Assembly (NCBI GenBank): GCA_016220095.1
Contig: JACRIJ010000056.1
Coordinates: 1 to 57,203, forward strand
Source: Planctomycetota bacterium
GTDB lineage: Bacteria; Planctomycetota; MHYJ01; JACQXL01; JACRIJ01
Direction of reading: 5' to 3'
Length of the DNA: 57,203 nucleotides
Part shown: piece after piece, positions 1-7,443 of the stretch
Numbering within the stretch: the first letter of the stretch is position 1
Layout: the number at the start of each line of letters is the position of its first letter
The notes under the pieces: model-generated
Database searches by the model: none
What the model was told of the DNA's origin: nothing
What the model saw: the letters and a program-made list of their open reading frames with translations, nothing else
Position numbers and translations under genes: made by a program

Positions 1-759
1 GAATTCCTTTTGCGCCTTTTCTTTCTCAGGAGTAATGTCACCGGACAGCGTGGCATCTATTAATATGCCGGGGTTGCGCGCTATGAGGGCGGGCATATTG
101 CTGTAAAGGTACTTTGCATTCTGGTGCGTGATAGCGTTTACGGCTCCGAAGCATTTCAGCAGGCAGCCTTCAAATGACTTGTCGGTCGCCATTTTTAACG
201 GGTCTGCGGCAACGACGATCATTATGCTTTTACCGCCGGTAAGCTGTGCTTTTTTGTTTTTCTGCGCCTCGTCCAATGCCGATTGAATGGAATCTATAAG
301 CCTTTGCGCTTCGTCAACTTTTACGGTCTTTTCGCCGATCAGCTTTATTCCTCCAAGCATTTTCTTAATGCTGTCGGTTTCAACGACAATTATATTCTGT
401 TCTCGCGCGATAAGTTTATTGACTATTCCGTTCGTGTTTTTCACGGCAATTATAAGATCGGGTTTAAGTTTCAGAATGGCCTCAATATCCGGATTTTCAA
501 CACTGCCTATGCGCGGCCTGTTGCCGGTTTTTTCAGCCGGGAAATCGCATTCCTCAGTCATGCCGGAAATTTCCCTGTCAAGCCCGATGGCGAATAGTAT
601 TTCGGTGATGGCTGGAGACAGGGAGACTATCCTTGCCGGCGGCGTTTCCGGCGGCAGGGCGGCGCCTTTTTGAGAGTATTTGCTTATGATGGCTATGACG
701 CCTATCAGGGCGGTCATAAGCCCAAGAAAGCATAACGAATTTTTCAGGTACGATTTCAT
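1..759 (-). CDS. Partial periplasmic substrate-binding protein, BtuF/FepB-like
   Basis: The reading frame opens at an ATG at 759 and stays open for 253 codons to the left edge, so the C-terminus is outside the window. The N-terminus has one hydrophobic segment (FLGLMTALIGVIAII) that serves as signal or anchor. The core then starts with RIVSLSPAITEILFAIGL, the signature opening of the cobalamin/iron-siderophore binding proteins (BtuF, periplasmic_binding_2). NPDIEAILKLKPDLII follows, also typical. The family delivers vitamin B12 or ferric siderophore to an ABC importer; the ligand cannot be told here. No lipobox cysteine is visible. The start lies 15 nt after the stop of folK-panC, so co-transcription is likely. 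The permease and ATPase would have to lie beyond the left edge. Confidence 0.85.
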   Translation of the reverse strand, partial: MKSYLKNSLCFLGLMTALIGVIAIISKYSQKGAALPPETPPARIVSLSPAITEILFAIGLDREISGMTEECDFPAEKTGNRPRIGSVENPDIEAILKLKPDLIIAVKNTNGIVNKLIAREQNIIVVETDSIKKMLGGIKLIGEKTVKVDEAQRLIDSIQSALDEAQKNKKAQLTGGKSIMIVVAADPLKMATDKSFEGCLLKCFGAVNAITHQNAKYLYSNMPALIARNPGILIDATLSGDITPEKEKAQKEF

Positions 760-774
760 GTTTTTTCGGTAAAC

Positions 775-2079
775 TCAGGATTTCAGGATGCAATTATCAA
801 TAAGCCTTATCTTGCCTATGCGCACAGCCATGGCCGCAACGGTTCTGCCGCGTATTACATCCGTATTTTCCAGTGTTTCAGGAGCAACTACGGTGATATA
901 ATCTATTTCTGCGGAAGGCGTTTTTGTTATGATTTTTTTCATTTCAGCGATGATTTTTGCGGAAGAGCGTTCGCCTGATTTCAGCATTTGTTTTGCCTTT
1001 GTAAGGGCGGCGTAAAGGCACAAAGCGTCTCTGCGTTCCTGGACGGACAGATAGGCGTTTCTTGAACTCATCGCGAGACCGTCCTTTTCGCGCACCGTGG
1101 GCAGTACTTTTATTTTCAGGTTCATATTGAGGTCTTCAACCATTTTCTTGATGACGACAGTCTGCTGGAAATCCTTCCGGCCGAAGTAGGCCGTATCGGG
1201 TTCTACTATATTGAACAATTTACAGCACACTGTCATAACGCCGGTGAAATGACCGGGCCTTGACAGGCCGCAGAGATGTTCCGGCAGGCGCTTTTGGCTG
1301 ACAATGGTCTGGAAATCGTTGGCGTATATTTCCTTTGGTACAGGCGCGAAGACCGCGTCGGCGCCTGCGTTCGCGCATAATTCCACGTCCCTTTGCGTAT
1401 CGCGGGGGTATTTCTTGAAATCCTCTTTTGGACCGAATTGGAGCGGGTTGACGAATACGCTGACGATGGCGATGTCGTTTTCTTTTTTTGCCTGCCTGAT
1501 GAGGGAGAGGTGTCCTTCATGCAAAGCGCCCATAGTCGGGACCAAGGCGACGGATTTGCCGGCGGCCCTGGCTTTATGCACGAATTTTTTGACGTCTCTG
1601 ACGTTTTTGAAGATTTCAGGCATAATGTTTTTCAGCATATCTTTTACTGACGTTTTGAGGACAGGATGCATTGCGTCGGGCGCTATTTCCGCGAGGGGTT
1701 TCAACACGAACAGCCGTTTATGCATGAGCTTATGCGGCACGGTCAATTGACGCGAATGCACGATTTTGTTTTCGGACAGGAGAATATCTATATCAATGAT
1801 TCTCGGCCCCCAGCGCACTGTTTTTTTCCTGCCGAGTTTTTTTTCTATGACTTTTAACGCCTTGAGCAATCCTGCAGGCGTTCCGGAATAAGACAGCACC
1901 GCGGCCGCGTTCAGGAAATCCGGCTGGCCTTTGGGGCCGCCCAGGGGCGAGGTAGCGTAAAAACCGGATACCTTGCGTATTGCGGTGCCGCGTATTAAAC
2001 CGATTTCTTTCAAAGCAAGAGAAATGTTTTGTTTCCTGTTGCCGAGATTTGAACCTAAACCTATGAGAACTGTAGCCAT
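775..2079 (-). CDS. Bifunctional HPPK (FolK) - pantothenate synthetase (PanC) fusion
   Basis: One uninterrupted 434-residue frame joins two cytoplasmic enzymes. Residues 1 to about 152 are 6-hydroxymethyl-7,8-dihydropterin pyrophosphokinase of folate synthesis: IGLGSNLGNR near the start and RWGPRIIDIDILL, the metal/pterin motif. Residues about 155-434 are pantothenate synthetase, which joins pantoate and beta-alanine using ATP: VPTMGALHEGH (the HIGH-like motif), NPLQFGP, FGRKDFQQ and GLAMSSRN (KMSKS-like). Both halves look full length with all motifs kept, so both activities are expected. The two enzymes serve different vitamins, and their fusion is unusual. The ATG at 2079 starts exactly at the HPPK beta-strand. 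No clear Shine-Dalgarno sequence precedes it. The partial BtuF-like gene follows 15 nt downstream. Confidence 0.93.
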   Translation of the reverse strand: MATVLIGLGSNLGNRKQNISLALKEIGLIRGTAIRKVSGFYATSPLGGPKGQPDFLNAAAVLSYSGTPAGLLKALKVIEKKLGRKKTVRWGPRIIDIDILLSENKIVHSRQLTVPHKLMHKRLFVLKPLAEIAPDAMHPVLKTSVKDMLKNIMPEIFKNVRDVKKFVHKARAAGKSVALVPTMGALHEGHLSLIRQAKKENDIAIVSVFVNPLQFGPKEDFKKYPRDTQRDVELCANAGADAVFAPVPKEIYANDFQTIVSQKRLPEHLCGLSRPGHFTGVMTVCCKLFNIVEPDTAYFGRKDFQQTVVIKKMVEDLNMNLKIKVLPTVREKDGLAMSSRNAYLSVQERRDALCLYAALTKAKQMLKSGERSSAKIIAEMKKIITKTPSAEIDYITVVAPETLENTDVIRGRTVAAMAVRIGKIRLIDNCILKS

Positions 2080-2091
2080 ATTTTGCGGGGT

Positions 2092-2200
2092 TCACCCTGC
2101 CACCTTTCGCCGTTCAGTCGTTAATCCGTATAATCTGAAATCTATTGTTAAAACCGTCGCCGCAGTCACATTAGAGTCTCTTCAAGTCCCTGTTAAAAAT
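2092..2200. repeat. Intergenic repeat modules
   Basis: The gap between the folK-panC start and the TPR/barrel stop contains CACCCTGCCACCTTTCG followed by CGTTCAGTCGTT. This recurs at about 55621 with few changes. The right end (AGAGTCTCTTCAAGTCCC then TGTTAAAAA) is a single arm of the GAGAC family seen complete at 34032-34189. No gene is seen here. Confidence 0.7.
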
Positions 2201-3599
2201 TGTAACCGAGTCCGGCCTGCCACACGAAATCCGCCGCAGTGAACGTCAAGCCCGCGCCGAAACCTGTTTCAACCGAGAGGTTTTTCCAGTTATAGCGCGC
2301 GCCTACGATTGCCGTTACAGGCCCGGTTTCAGTTTCAAGGATGTCTATTGAGGTAAAGGCGTTGGTATTGCCTTCAATCTGCATGATAAGCGTAAGCGTA
2401 TCGCTGTAAGCCCAATCCCCGGCTATGCCGTAGAATATTATATTTGAAACATCGGTAGTATTGTTAAGGATTCTTCCCTGTTGCGCGGTTATGCCGGCGT
2501 TGCCGTGGAAGACGAATTTTTTTACTTTATATGAACCGATAAAATTAACGGATACGGTTATACCGTCGCTGGTGAGCCAGTCTTTTTCGGCAGAGACAGG
2601 GTATTTGACGTACAACGCAGTTGAAAATCCTGTCAATTCATCGGCTTTTCTGTAGAAGTTATATTTCGCGCCGAAAGTCAGGTCGCTGATGTTAGCGGCC
2701 CTGTTTTCCGAGGGTATCAGGGAAATGCCCTGGTCAACTATGGCTATGCCGTCATTCTGGCCGCTTACCATGCCGAGAGCCAATTTTGAAAAAACTTCCA
2801 GCCGGTCCGTTATGCCGTAATGGAATTCCACGGGCGTTTCAATTATGTTTGTGTTGTAGGTGAATCCTGAATTCGCGCCGCTGTCAATAATGAGCACGTC
2901 GGATATGCTTACGGTAAGATATGAGGACAGGAGTTTTTCTTTCTTTTTCAGAGTGCCCATGGCTTCCATGGACGGGATATCAAAGATGGCATGAAACTGG
3001 TTATTTCTTCCTGTTTTCAGCGGGGACATCTGCAGGGAGAGCGTCTGGGTGATGCCTCTCCTTTCGGGCATGACAAAATCCTTTGCCTTTTCCTGGTCGT
3101 AGAAGAATTCTTTTTCGGGCAATTTCTGTTTAACCCTGCCTGCGACTATCTGGTATATGTCGGCCAGGCCGGAAAAAGCGCGGACACAGCGGCCGTCAAG
3201 GTTGAGCGCGCGTTCGTAATAGGCGATGGATTTTTCATAGTTGCCGTATTTAGACGAGCGTTCGGCGAGTTCAAGGTAATCAATAAGTTCTGCAGGCTGG
3301 GTATCATTAAGTTGGAATTTTTTTTCAGCTTTGGCCTGTTCAGCGAGTGCGACGTATGACCGGGTTATGCCCGCGTAGGCCTCTTCAATCCCAGGGTAAA
3401 CTGATATGGCCTGTTTGTAATATGTAGCCGCGCCGGTATAGTAGCCGTTTTTAAAATATGAATCCGCGGTTTTCAGCAGTTCTTTGGCGGAAAATTCGCG
3501 GGCGCTGTCAACGTCCTTGAGGTCATCCGGCAGGGCGTCAGCGCAATAGCCGGCTAAAATGCACAGCGTTAGTAATACGGATTTCAAGCAGTACTTCAT
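2193..3599 (-). CDS. Exported TPR protein with C-terminal outer-membrane barrel-like domain (paralogue A)
   Basis: About 468 residues from the ATG at 3599, chosen because it begins a signal peptide (MKYCLKSVLLTLCILAGYCADA). The frame itself opens 12 codons earlier. Two TPR units lie around residues 35-70 (YFKNGYYTGAATYYKQAIS) and 115-150 (YGNYEKSIAYYERALNLDG). The remaining 280 residues alternate polar and hydrophobic positions and end in an aromatic residue (GLGYNF), as outer-membrane beta-barrels do. The C-terminal part matches the protein at 43351-44583 segment by segment: NNQFHAIFDIP/NNMFHSTLNVP, VNFIGSYKVKKFVFHGNAG/INFIGSKRFDRLIFHGNLG, QIEGNTNAF/QIEGNTSAF. The barrel resembles DUF3187-type proteins; function is unknown. 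A promoter lies directly upstream (3607-3635), giving an almost leaderless mRNA. Confidence 0.75.
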   Translation of the reverse strand: MKYCLKSVLLTLCILAGYCADALPDDLKDVDSAREFSAKELLKTADSYFKNGYYTGAATYYKQAISVYPGIEEAYAGITRSYVALAEQAKAEKKFQLNDTQPAELIDYLELAERSSKYGNYEKSIAYYERALNLDGRCVRAFSGLADIYQIVAGRVKQKLPEKEFFYDQEKAKDFVMPERRGITQTLSLQMSPLKTGRNNQFHAIFDIPSMEAMGTLKKKEKLLSSYLTVSISDVLIIDSGANSGFTYNTNIIETPVEFHYGITDRLEVFSKLALGMVSGQNDGIAIVDQGISLIPSENRAANISDLTFGAKYNFYRKADELTGFSTALYVKYPVSAEKDWLTSDGITVSVNFIGSYKVKKFVFHGNAGITAQQGRILNNTTDVSNIIFYGIAGDWAYSDTLTLIMQIEGNTNAFTSIDILETETGPVTAIVGARYNWKNLSVETGFGAGLTFTAADFVWQAGLGYNF

Positions 3600-3606
3600 G
3601 GGCGGT

Positions 3607-3635
3607 ATGATAACAAAAAGCATAAGGCAGGTCAA
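3607..3635 (-). promoter_or_regulatory. Sigma-70 promoter, near-leaderless
   Basis: On the minus strand, TTGACC (3630-3635), a 17-nt spacer and TATCAT (3607-3612). Only 7 nt separate the -10 box from the ATG at 3599, so the transcript should begin at or almost at the start codon. There is no Shine-Dalgarno sequence, in agreement. Confidence 0.6.
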
Positions 3636-3644
3636 GAAATTTGA

Positions 3645-3751
3645 AAAAAGCGAGCAGGGGCTTTTGCCGAAGCAATTGCCCCTGTCGCCGAAGCAAAAGG
3701 GAGGGACGGCATTTCTATTACTATCAAAACGTTAAGAAAAAGTCAAGAAAT
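3645..3751 (+). repeat. Direct repeat copy 1 flanking the methyltransferase gene
   Basis: Positions 3645-3713 are identical over 69 nt to 5014-5082, and similarity continues to about 3751 (TATTACTATCA then AGTCAAGAAATT). The unit starts AAAAAGCGAGCAGGGGC and carries an imperfect hairpin GGGGCTTTTGC-CGAA-GCAATTGCCCC. After the copy, GTCAGTGAACGGGTA (3770-3784) is another module that recurs near 33981 and 44665. Confidence 0.9.
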
Positions 3752-3796
3752 TAATTTTTTTTTAAGGCGTCAGTGAACGGGTATGTACGGATTTAT

Positions 3797-4025
3797 ACGA
3801 AGGAGGAAGAAGGCAGAATGAGGAATGAAGGTCGAACGGGACGGAAGAATGGCAGGATATCAGAATGATAGAATGTTTCTAAGCGAGCAATTTGTTATTC
3901 TTTTACGCTATCACTCTTTATAGCAGTGTGTAGTGTACAGTGGGTAGCGGGGACGTACGTTCGGCGTTTCAGCAAAAACTTCGCGACTTCGTGCCTTCGT
4001 GGCAAAATTCGTCTCGCAGGCTTCG
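3797..4025. repeat. Intergenic repeat modules (GAATGAAGG and CTTCGTGCC families)
   Basis: 3797-3880 (GAAGGAGGAAGAAGGCAGAA, then GAATGAAGG, AGAATGATAGAATG) is the reverse complement of the family at 10308-10375. 3927-3955 carries GTGTAGTGTACAGTGGGTAG, related to the GTGGCCAGTGG family. 3985-4025 has ACTTCGTGCCTTCGTGGCAA, which recurs at about 12243. No gene is seen between 3636 and 4025. Confidence 0.65.
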
Positions 4026-4817
4026 TTATGCAGTTTTTCGTGAAATGAATACAAAACTGTCAACAATCCCGTATTTACGGTCAACGCATCTTGAGAAATT
4101 CACGCTTGTCTCAAAACCTGTTAAATCAAGGATGCCGAAAAGGTCCGTGCCGAATTTTCTATATACTGCGATTTTACCCCTGAGCCAGTCGCCGTGGAAT
4201 TCCGGAGGCATGACCTGCACCTCTTTGCCATCAACTATATCTATATACGCGATAGTGCCGCTGTCAAAAGAAAACGGTATTGTGAAGATATGGTATCCAT
4301 CCGGCTTCAATACCCTGCGTATCTCGTTCAAGGCTTTTCGGTAGTCCCTGATATGTTCAAGCACGTCTTCGGTTATTACAAGGTCAAATGATTCGTCCGG
4401 AAAAGACAGGTTTTCAATGTCCTGGCAAAAAACCCTTTCTTTTACCTGAGTGCCTGGATTGACGCCAGGAAAGAAATCCGAACAGGTATATGACTCGTTT
4501 CTTGACAGTATTTTTGAGAATGCGTCGCTCGTATCAGTATTGTAAATCTTCAGTTGGCTTGCGTTTTTGAGGATTGCCGCGATGGACGCGGTTTTTTTTG
4601 CCAATTTCCAGAGCGCCATTTTAGCGACGTGCCTTTTGCGGGACGAACTGCGGCAGAAGATGCAGTGCATATTGTTCCGGGCGGTTTTGGCGTCCGTACA
4701 AATGAAAAATGATATGCGTCCGCAGACATTGCAGTATCCGATATTATGATACGCGATGTTTTTGAGCATTCTTGCCAGCACTTCCCGTACAGACATCCCC
4801 GAACGAGTTTTAAGCAT
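4026..4817 (-). CDS. SAM-dependent methyltransferase (type 11) with N-terminal zinc-ribbon-like segment
   Basis: 263 residues. The N-terminus has paired cysteines, CNVCGRISFFIC (about residues 29-40) and CIFCRSSSRKR (about 53-63), which suggests a bound zinc. The middle carries a class I methyltransferase core: the acidic/aromatic strand SFDLVITEDVLEHI, then ALNEIRRVLKPDGYHIFTIP, typical of Methyltransf_11. Substrate is unknown; such C-rich variants are often found in LPS or polysaccharide regions. The gene stands alone between two near-identical direct repeats (3645-3751 and 5014-5120), which suggests it could have moved or been duplicated as a cassette. There is no convincing Shine-Dalgarno sequence. 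Confidence 0.85.
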   Translation of the reverse strand: MLKTRSGMSVREVLARMLKNIAYHNIGYCNVCGRISFFICTDAKTARNNMHCIFCRSSSRKRHVAKMALWKLAKKTASIAAILKNASQLKIYNTDTSDAFSKILSRNESYTCSDFFPGVNPGTQVKERVFCQDIENLSFPDESFDLVITEDVLEHIRDYRKALNEIRRVLKPDGYHIFTIPFSFDSGTIAYIDIVDGKEVQVMPPEFHGDWLRGKIAVYRKFGTDLFGILDLTGFETSVNFSRCVDRKYGIVDSFVFISRKTA

Positions 4818-5013
4818 AATCCGTGAGTTTACATTTTTTTCAAAAAAAGTAAAGGATTTACAATTTGAAATTTACAGTTTTCAATTTTCAATAGTTAAGT
4901 TGTTTAATCCGTTAAATCCATTGTACAAAGTGGTTCAAACGTAGTTTAACATTGTTCAATAGCGGACAGCGGTTTATTGTTAGCAGTTGATGTTCAGTAA
5001 AAATATGCATTAG
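4818..5013. other. Gene-free AT-rich gap
   Basis: Upstream region of the methyltransferase. It holds AATTTGAAATTTACAGTTTT-like low-complexity sequence (4860-4892) and TTTAATCCGTTAAATCCATT (about 4903-4922). No gene or clear promoter was found. Confidence 0.5.
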
Positions 5014-5120
5014 AAAAAGCGAGCAGGGGCTTTTGCCGAAGCAATTGCCCCTGTCGCCGAAGCAAAAGGGAGGGACGGCATTACTATTACTATCAGAACA
5101 ATAACAAAAAGTCAAGAAAT
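5014..5120 (+). repeat. Direct repeat copy 2 flanking the methyltransferase gene
   Basis: Identical to 3645-3713 over 5014-5082, then diverging but recognisable to about 5120 (TATTACTATCA, AAAAAGTCAAGAAATT). Same orientation as copy 1, about 1.37 kb away. Confidence 0.9.
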
Positions 5121-5160
5121 TTAACAAAAAATTTGTAAGGTTTTAGTGAATGGATAAGCA

Positions 5161-5432
5161 GGAACTTTAAGAGACTCTTGTGAGACATGCGACGGCGGCT
5201 TGATTTCAAATTACAGAATGAAGGACGACGTCCGAGTTTCGAGGTCCGGGTTCCGGGTGCCGGACGTCGGGTCCCGGTCGTCGAGTTTCGGACGCCGGTT
5301 CCCGGTTTCCGTTTAAACGGATCACGGGCCACGGGAAACGGGCCACGGATTCTGTGTCCTGCGTCCTAAGTCAGGAGTCCGAAGTTCATCGTTTCGTCAA
5401 ACACAAGTCTCTTAAAAGTCACGTCAAGTCCT
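5161..5432. repeat. Composite inverted-repeat element, GAGAC arms around a CCCGG core
   Basis: The left arm GGAACTTTAAGAGACTCTTG (5161-5180, followed by TGAGACATGCGACG) pairs with the right arm at about 5391-5432, whose reverse complement reads GACTTTTAAGAGACTTGTG. Between them lie GAATGAAGGACG (5217-5228), then about 110 nt of degenerate CCGGGTTCCGGG/TCCCGG/CGAGTTTCGG units and the palindrome TCCGTTTAAACGGA (5307-5320). Translations of this stretch are repetitive and have no ribosome binding site, so it is not taken as coding. Confidence 0.8.
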
Positions 5433-5471
5433 CTCATTTCATAGTCATTCACTGTCCGGTTACGAAAAATA

Positions 5472-5500
5472 TTGACAAAAATTCTGCAACCTCGTAAAAT
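5472..5500 (+). promoter_or_regulatory. Sigma-70 promoter of moaC
   Basis: TTGACA (5472-5477), a 17-nt spacer, TAAAAT (5495-5500). A GGAG Shine-Dalgarno sequence (5525-5528) follows before the ATG at 5535, giving a leader of about 30 nt. Confidence 0.75.
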
Positions 5501-5534
5501 ATCCACCGTTTCAAAAACTTTGGATGGAGAAAAT

Positions 5535-6023
5535 ATGGCTAAGAAAAGATTAACCCATATAGACAGCAAACACAGGGCTAAAATGGTTAATGTCTCTGAA
5601 AAGGGCATTACGTACCGTAAGGCCGTGGCGTCATGTACGGTTACGATGAAACCCGGAACTTTCAAATTGCTTAAGTTAAATAAATTGCCTAAAGGCGATG
5701 TCCTTGAGGTTTCACGCATAGCCGGAATAAACGCGGCTAAATTGACCCATCTTTTGATTCCCCTGTGCCATCCGCTTTCTATTACAGGGGTCTCTGTAGA
5801 ATTACGGTTCCAGCCGCCGAAGCGGGTGATTATTACGGCAACAGCCGAGGCTATAGACCGTACCGGCGTAGAAATGGAGGCCCTTACAGCCGTCGCAGTG
5901 GCAGGTCTTGCAGTATATGATATGTGCAAGGCAGTGGATAAGGCCGTTGTAATCGGTGATATTAAGTTGCTTTTTAAGTCCGGCGGTAAAAGCGGAATAT
6001 ACGAGTCAGTTCTCGTTCGTTAA
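5535..6023 (+). CDS. moaC: Cyclic pyranopterin monophosphate synthase MoaC
   Basis: 162 residues, the usual MoaC length. The ATG at 5535 was chosen over an earlier in-frame ATG because it has GGAG at the right distance and lies downstream of the promoter. Signatures: LTHIDSKHRAKMVNVS near the start, LIPLCHPLSITGV in the middle, EALTAVAVAGLAVYDMCKAV with the catalytic lysine region, and IGDIKLLFKSGGKSG at the end. The enzyme converts the MoaA product into cyclic pyranopterin monophosphate in molybdenum cofactor synthesis. No other moa, moe or molybdate transport gene is in the window, so it is an isolated pathway gene with its own promoter. Confidence 0.97.
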   Translation: MAKKRLTHIDSKHRAKMVNVSEKGITYRKAVASCTVTMKPGTFKLLKLNKLPKGDVLEVSRIAGINAAKLTHLLIPLCHPLSITGVSVELRFQPPKRVIITATAEAIDRTGVEMEALTAVAVAGLAVYDMCKAVDKAVVIGDIKLLFKSGGKSGIYESVLVR

Positions 6024-6310
6024 GAACATGGCACCTTCGGGGTTCCGGACATTTACAATAAATTGCAAAATTTCGTCTGTCGTTCCCTCACTACTTTCTA
6101 CTGGTTACTCGCTATCGGTATTCATTCTTCCCCCTTCGTCTATGAATAGTCCATATTTTGTAATCTTAGTGTCTATTTTTTGGGCACATTCCATTTTTTG
6201 GATAGTTGGGTGCAGTGTGAAAAGTTCTGCATTTCAAAGTAAATCTATGTAGTTTGTTGGCATGTAACGTGTTATGTAAAATTGTATGCATTATGGTTTT
6301 AAGGCTAAAA
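6024..6310. other. Gene-free region before the pseudopilin operon
   Basis: No supported gene. It contains CTACTGGTTACTCGCTATCG (about 6098-6117), the reverse complement of the GTGGCCAGTGG/GATAGCG module family; a related copy is CTACTGGTTACTATC near 48678. The rest is AT-rich unique sequence that could hold upstream activator sites for the sigma-54 promoter that follows. Confidence 0.5.
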
Positions 6311-6327
6311 TTGGCATGCTAATTGCA
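6311..6327 (+). promoter_or_regulatory. Sigma-54 promoter of the pseudopilin operon
   Basis: TTGGCATGCTAATTGCA. The invariant GG (6313-6314) and GC (6325-6326) are 10 nt apart, exactly the -24/-12 spacing required by RpoN, and both half-sites (TTGGCA, TTGCA) are consensus. Transcription would start near 6338. AGGAG lies at 6351-6355 and ATG at 6361. A sigma-54 activator gene lies about 4 kb downstream. Confidence 0.8.
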
Positions 6328-6360
6328 TATAATAAAATAATGAATATTGTAGGAGAAACA

Positions 6361-6750
6361 ATGTTTATGTCGAAAAAAGGACACACATTAATTGAATGCG
6401 CGCTTGCGCTCGGCATCTTGTCCGTTGTGCTCACGGGCGCCTTAGGCGTTTTTTACAGGGGGGCGCTTTCTGACCAGTCCAACCAGCACGAAATTATGGC
6501 AATGAAGGCCTGTCAGGAGGTAATGGAGCAATTAGCCGTAATGCCTATAAATGATTTGCTCGCGCAGAACGGCGTTCAATTTGATTTTACGGCGGTAAAA
6601 CTGGATACACCGCGGATCGGCAGTATTCAGGTTACCACGATATCAATGAGCGGTACCAATAAGGTTTACGAGATCGTAGTCAGCGTCATTCACGACGGAT
6701 CGGAATATGCGCCGTTTTCCGCAATTCTAACGACAAGGAGATCCGGATGA
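6361..6750 (+). CDS. Type IV pilin-like pseudopilin (GspI/PilV-type)
   Basis: 129 residues from the ATG at 6361 (AGGAG 5 nt upstream; longer in-frame starts would begin before the transcription start). The N-terminus MFMSKKGHTLIECALALGIL is a class III prepilin leader: short basic leader, cleavage after Gly, a Glu five residues into the mature chain, then a hydrophobic helix of about 20 residues. The rest is a small polar globular domain. It should be cleaved by a prepilin peptidase and inserted in the inner membrane as a minor pilin or secretion pseudopilin. The stop overlaps the next ATG (ATGA), so the two are translationally coupled. Confidence 0.85.
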   Translation: MFMSKKGHTLIECALALGILSVVLTGALGVFYRGALSDQSNQHEIMAMKACQEVMEQLAVMPINDLLAQNGVQFDFTAVKLDTPRIGSIQVTTISMSGTNKVYEIVVSVIHDGSEYAPFSAILTTRRSG

Positions 6751-7430
6751 AACACATATATATAGAGGAAGTAAAACCGAACAGTGGCTTCAGCATGCTT
6801 GAAGTGATGATAGCGTCGTCTATTTTTTCAATGATAGCGTTTGTCACTTTGACTACATATATGAACGGCCTGAAACAGCACGCGATGAACCTGAACGTAA
6901 ACCAGAAACAGAATTTAGGTCAGATACGCACGAATCAGCTTGTTAATGAGATTACCGAAACCAAAATGACGTCAATGAGTGTGGATTTTCTGGTGAGGGC
7001 GGATATCCCGTCAGAACTCTGTTATACGCTCACCCTTCCGACCGCCCGCGACGTGGATGGTAATTTTCAGACTTCAACCGTGACTCCCCAGCCTGAATGG
7101 CAGGGCATTATTGTTTATTTCTGCGATTTTTCCAGGTACAATCTTAACGTTGAAGATACGGATGAATTCATCGTTTACAGGTGCGTGAAGTACGGTACTT
7201 ATTCCTATCCGGTCAGCGTGAGTTCCATATCGGAATCATCGGTGAGGTTGTCAAACGGCGTAAACATAGATAAGGACGATTTTGAACCGTTTTTAACCAA
7301 TATTACAAGGTTTATTATAACGCCGGGTAATCCGAATGCCATTGATATCCAGCTGAAAGCCAAGGGTTTTAGCGACCGCGATCTGCCCGGATATGTTGAT
7401 TTTCATACAGAGATTTCAAGTAGGAATTAA
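6747..7430 (+). CDS. Prepilin-type protein (PilW/GspJ-like)
   Basis: 227 residues. The N-terminus has a 13-residue leader ending in NSG followed by FSMLEVMIASSIFSMIAFV: cleavage after Gly, Glu at mature position 5, hydrophobic alpha-helix. The leader is longer than usual. AGGAG precedes the ATG, which overlaps the stop of the previous pseudopilin. The large periplasmic part has no recognised motif, as is normal for PilW/GspJ minor pilins. Position as second pseudopilin in the operon fits a minor-pilin complex. Confidence 0.82.
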   Translation: MKHIYIEEVKPNSGFSMLEVMIASSIFSMIAFVTLTTYMNGLKQHAMNLNVNQKQNLGQIRTNQLVNEITETKMTSMSVDFLVRADIPSELCYTLTLPTARDVDGNFQTSTVTPQPEWQGIIVYFCDFSRYNLNVEDTDEFIVYRCVKYGTYSYPVSVSSISESSVRLSNGVNIDKDDFEPFLTNITRFIITPGNPNAIDIQLKAKGFSDRDLPGYVDFHTEISSRN

Positions 7431-7443
7431 TTATTGAGGTAGT

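Noticed and set aside
5093..5369. Frames over the 5.2 kb repeat (RRPSFEV, GAGRRVPV type sequences)
   Set aside because: Same repeat family as at 10.4 kb; translation is repetitive and no ribosome binding site is present.
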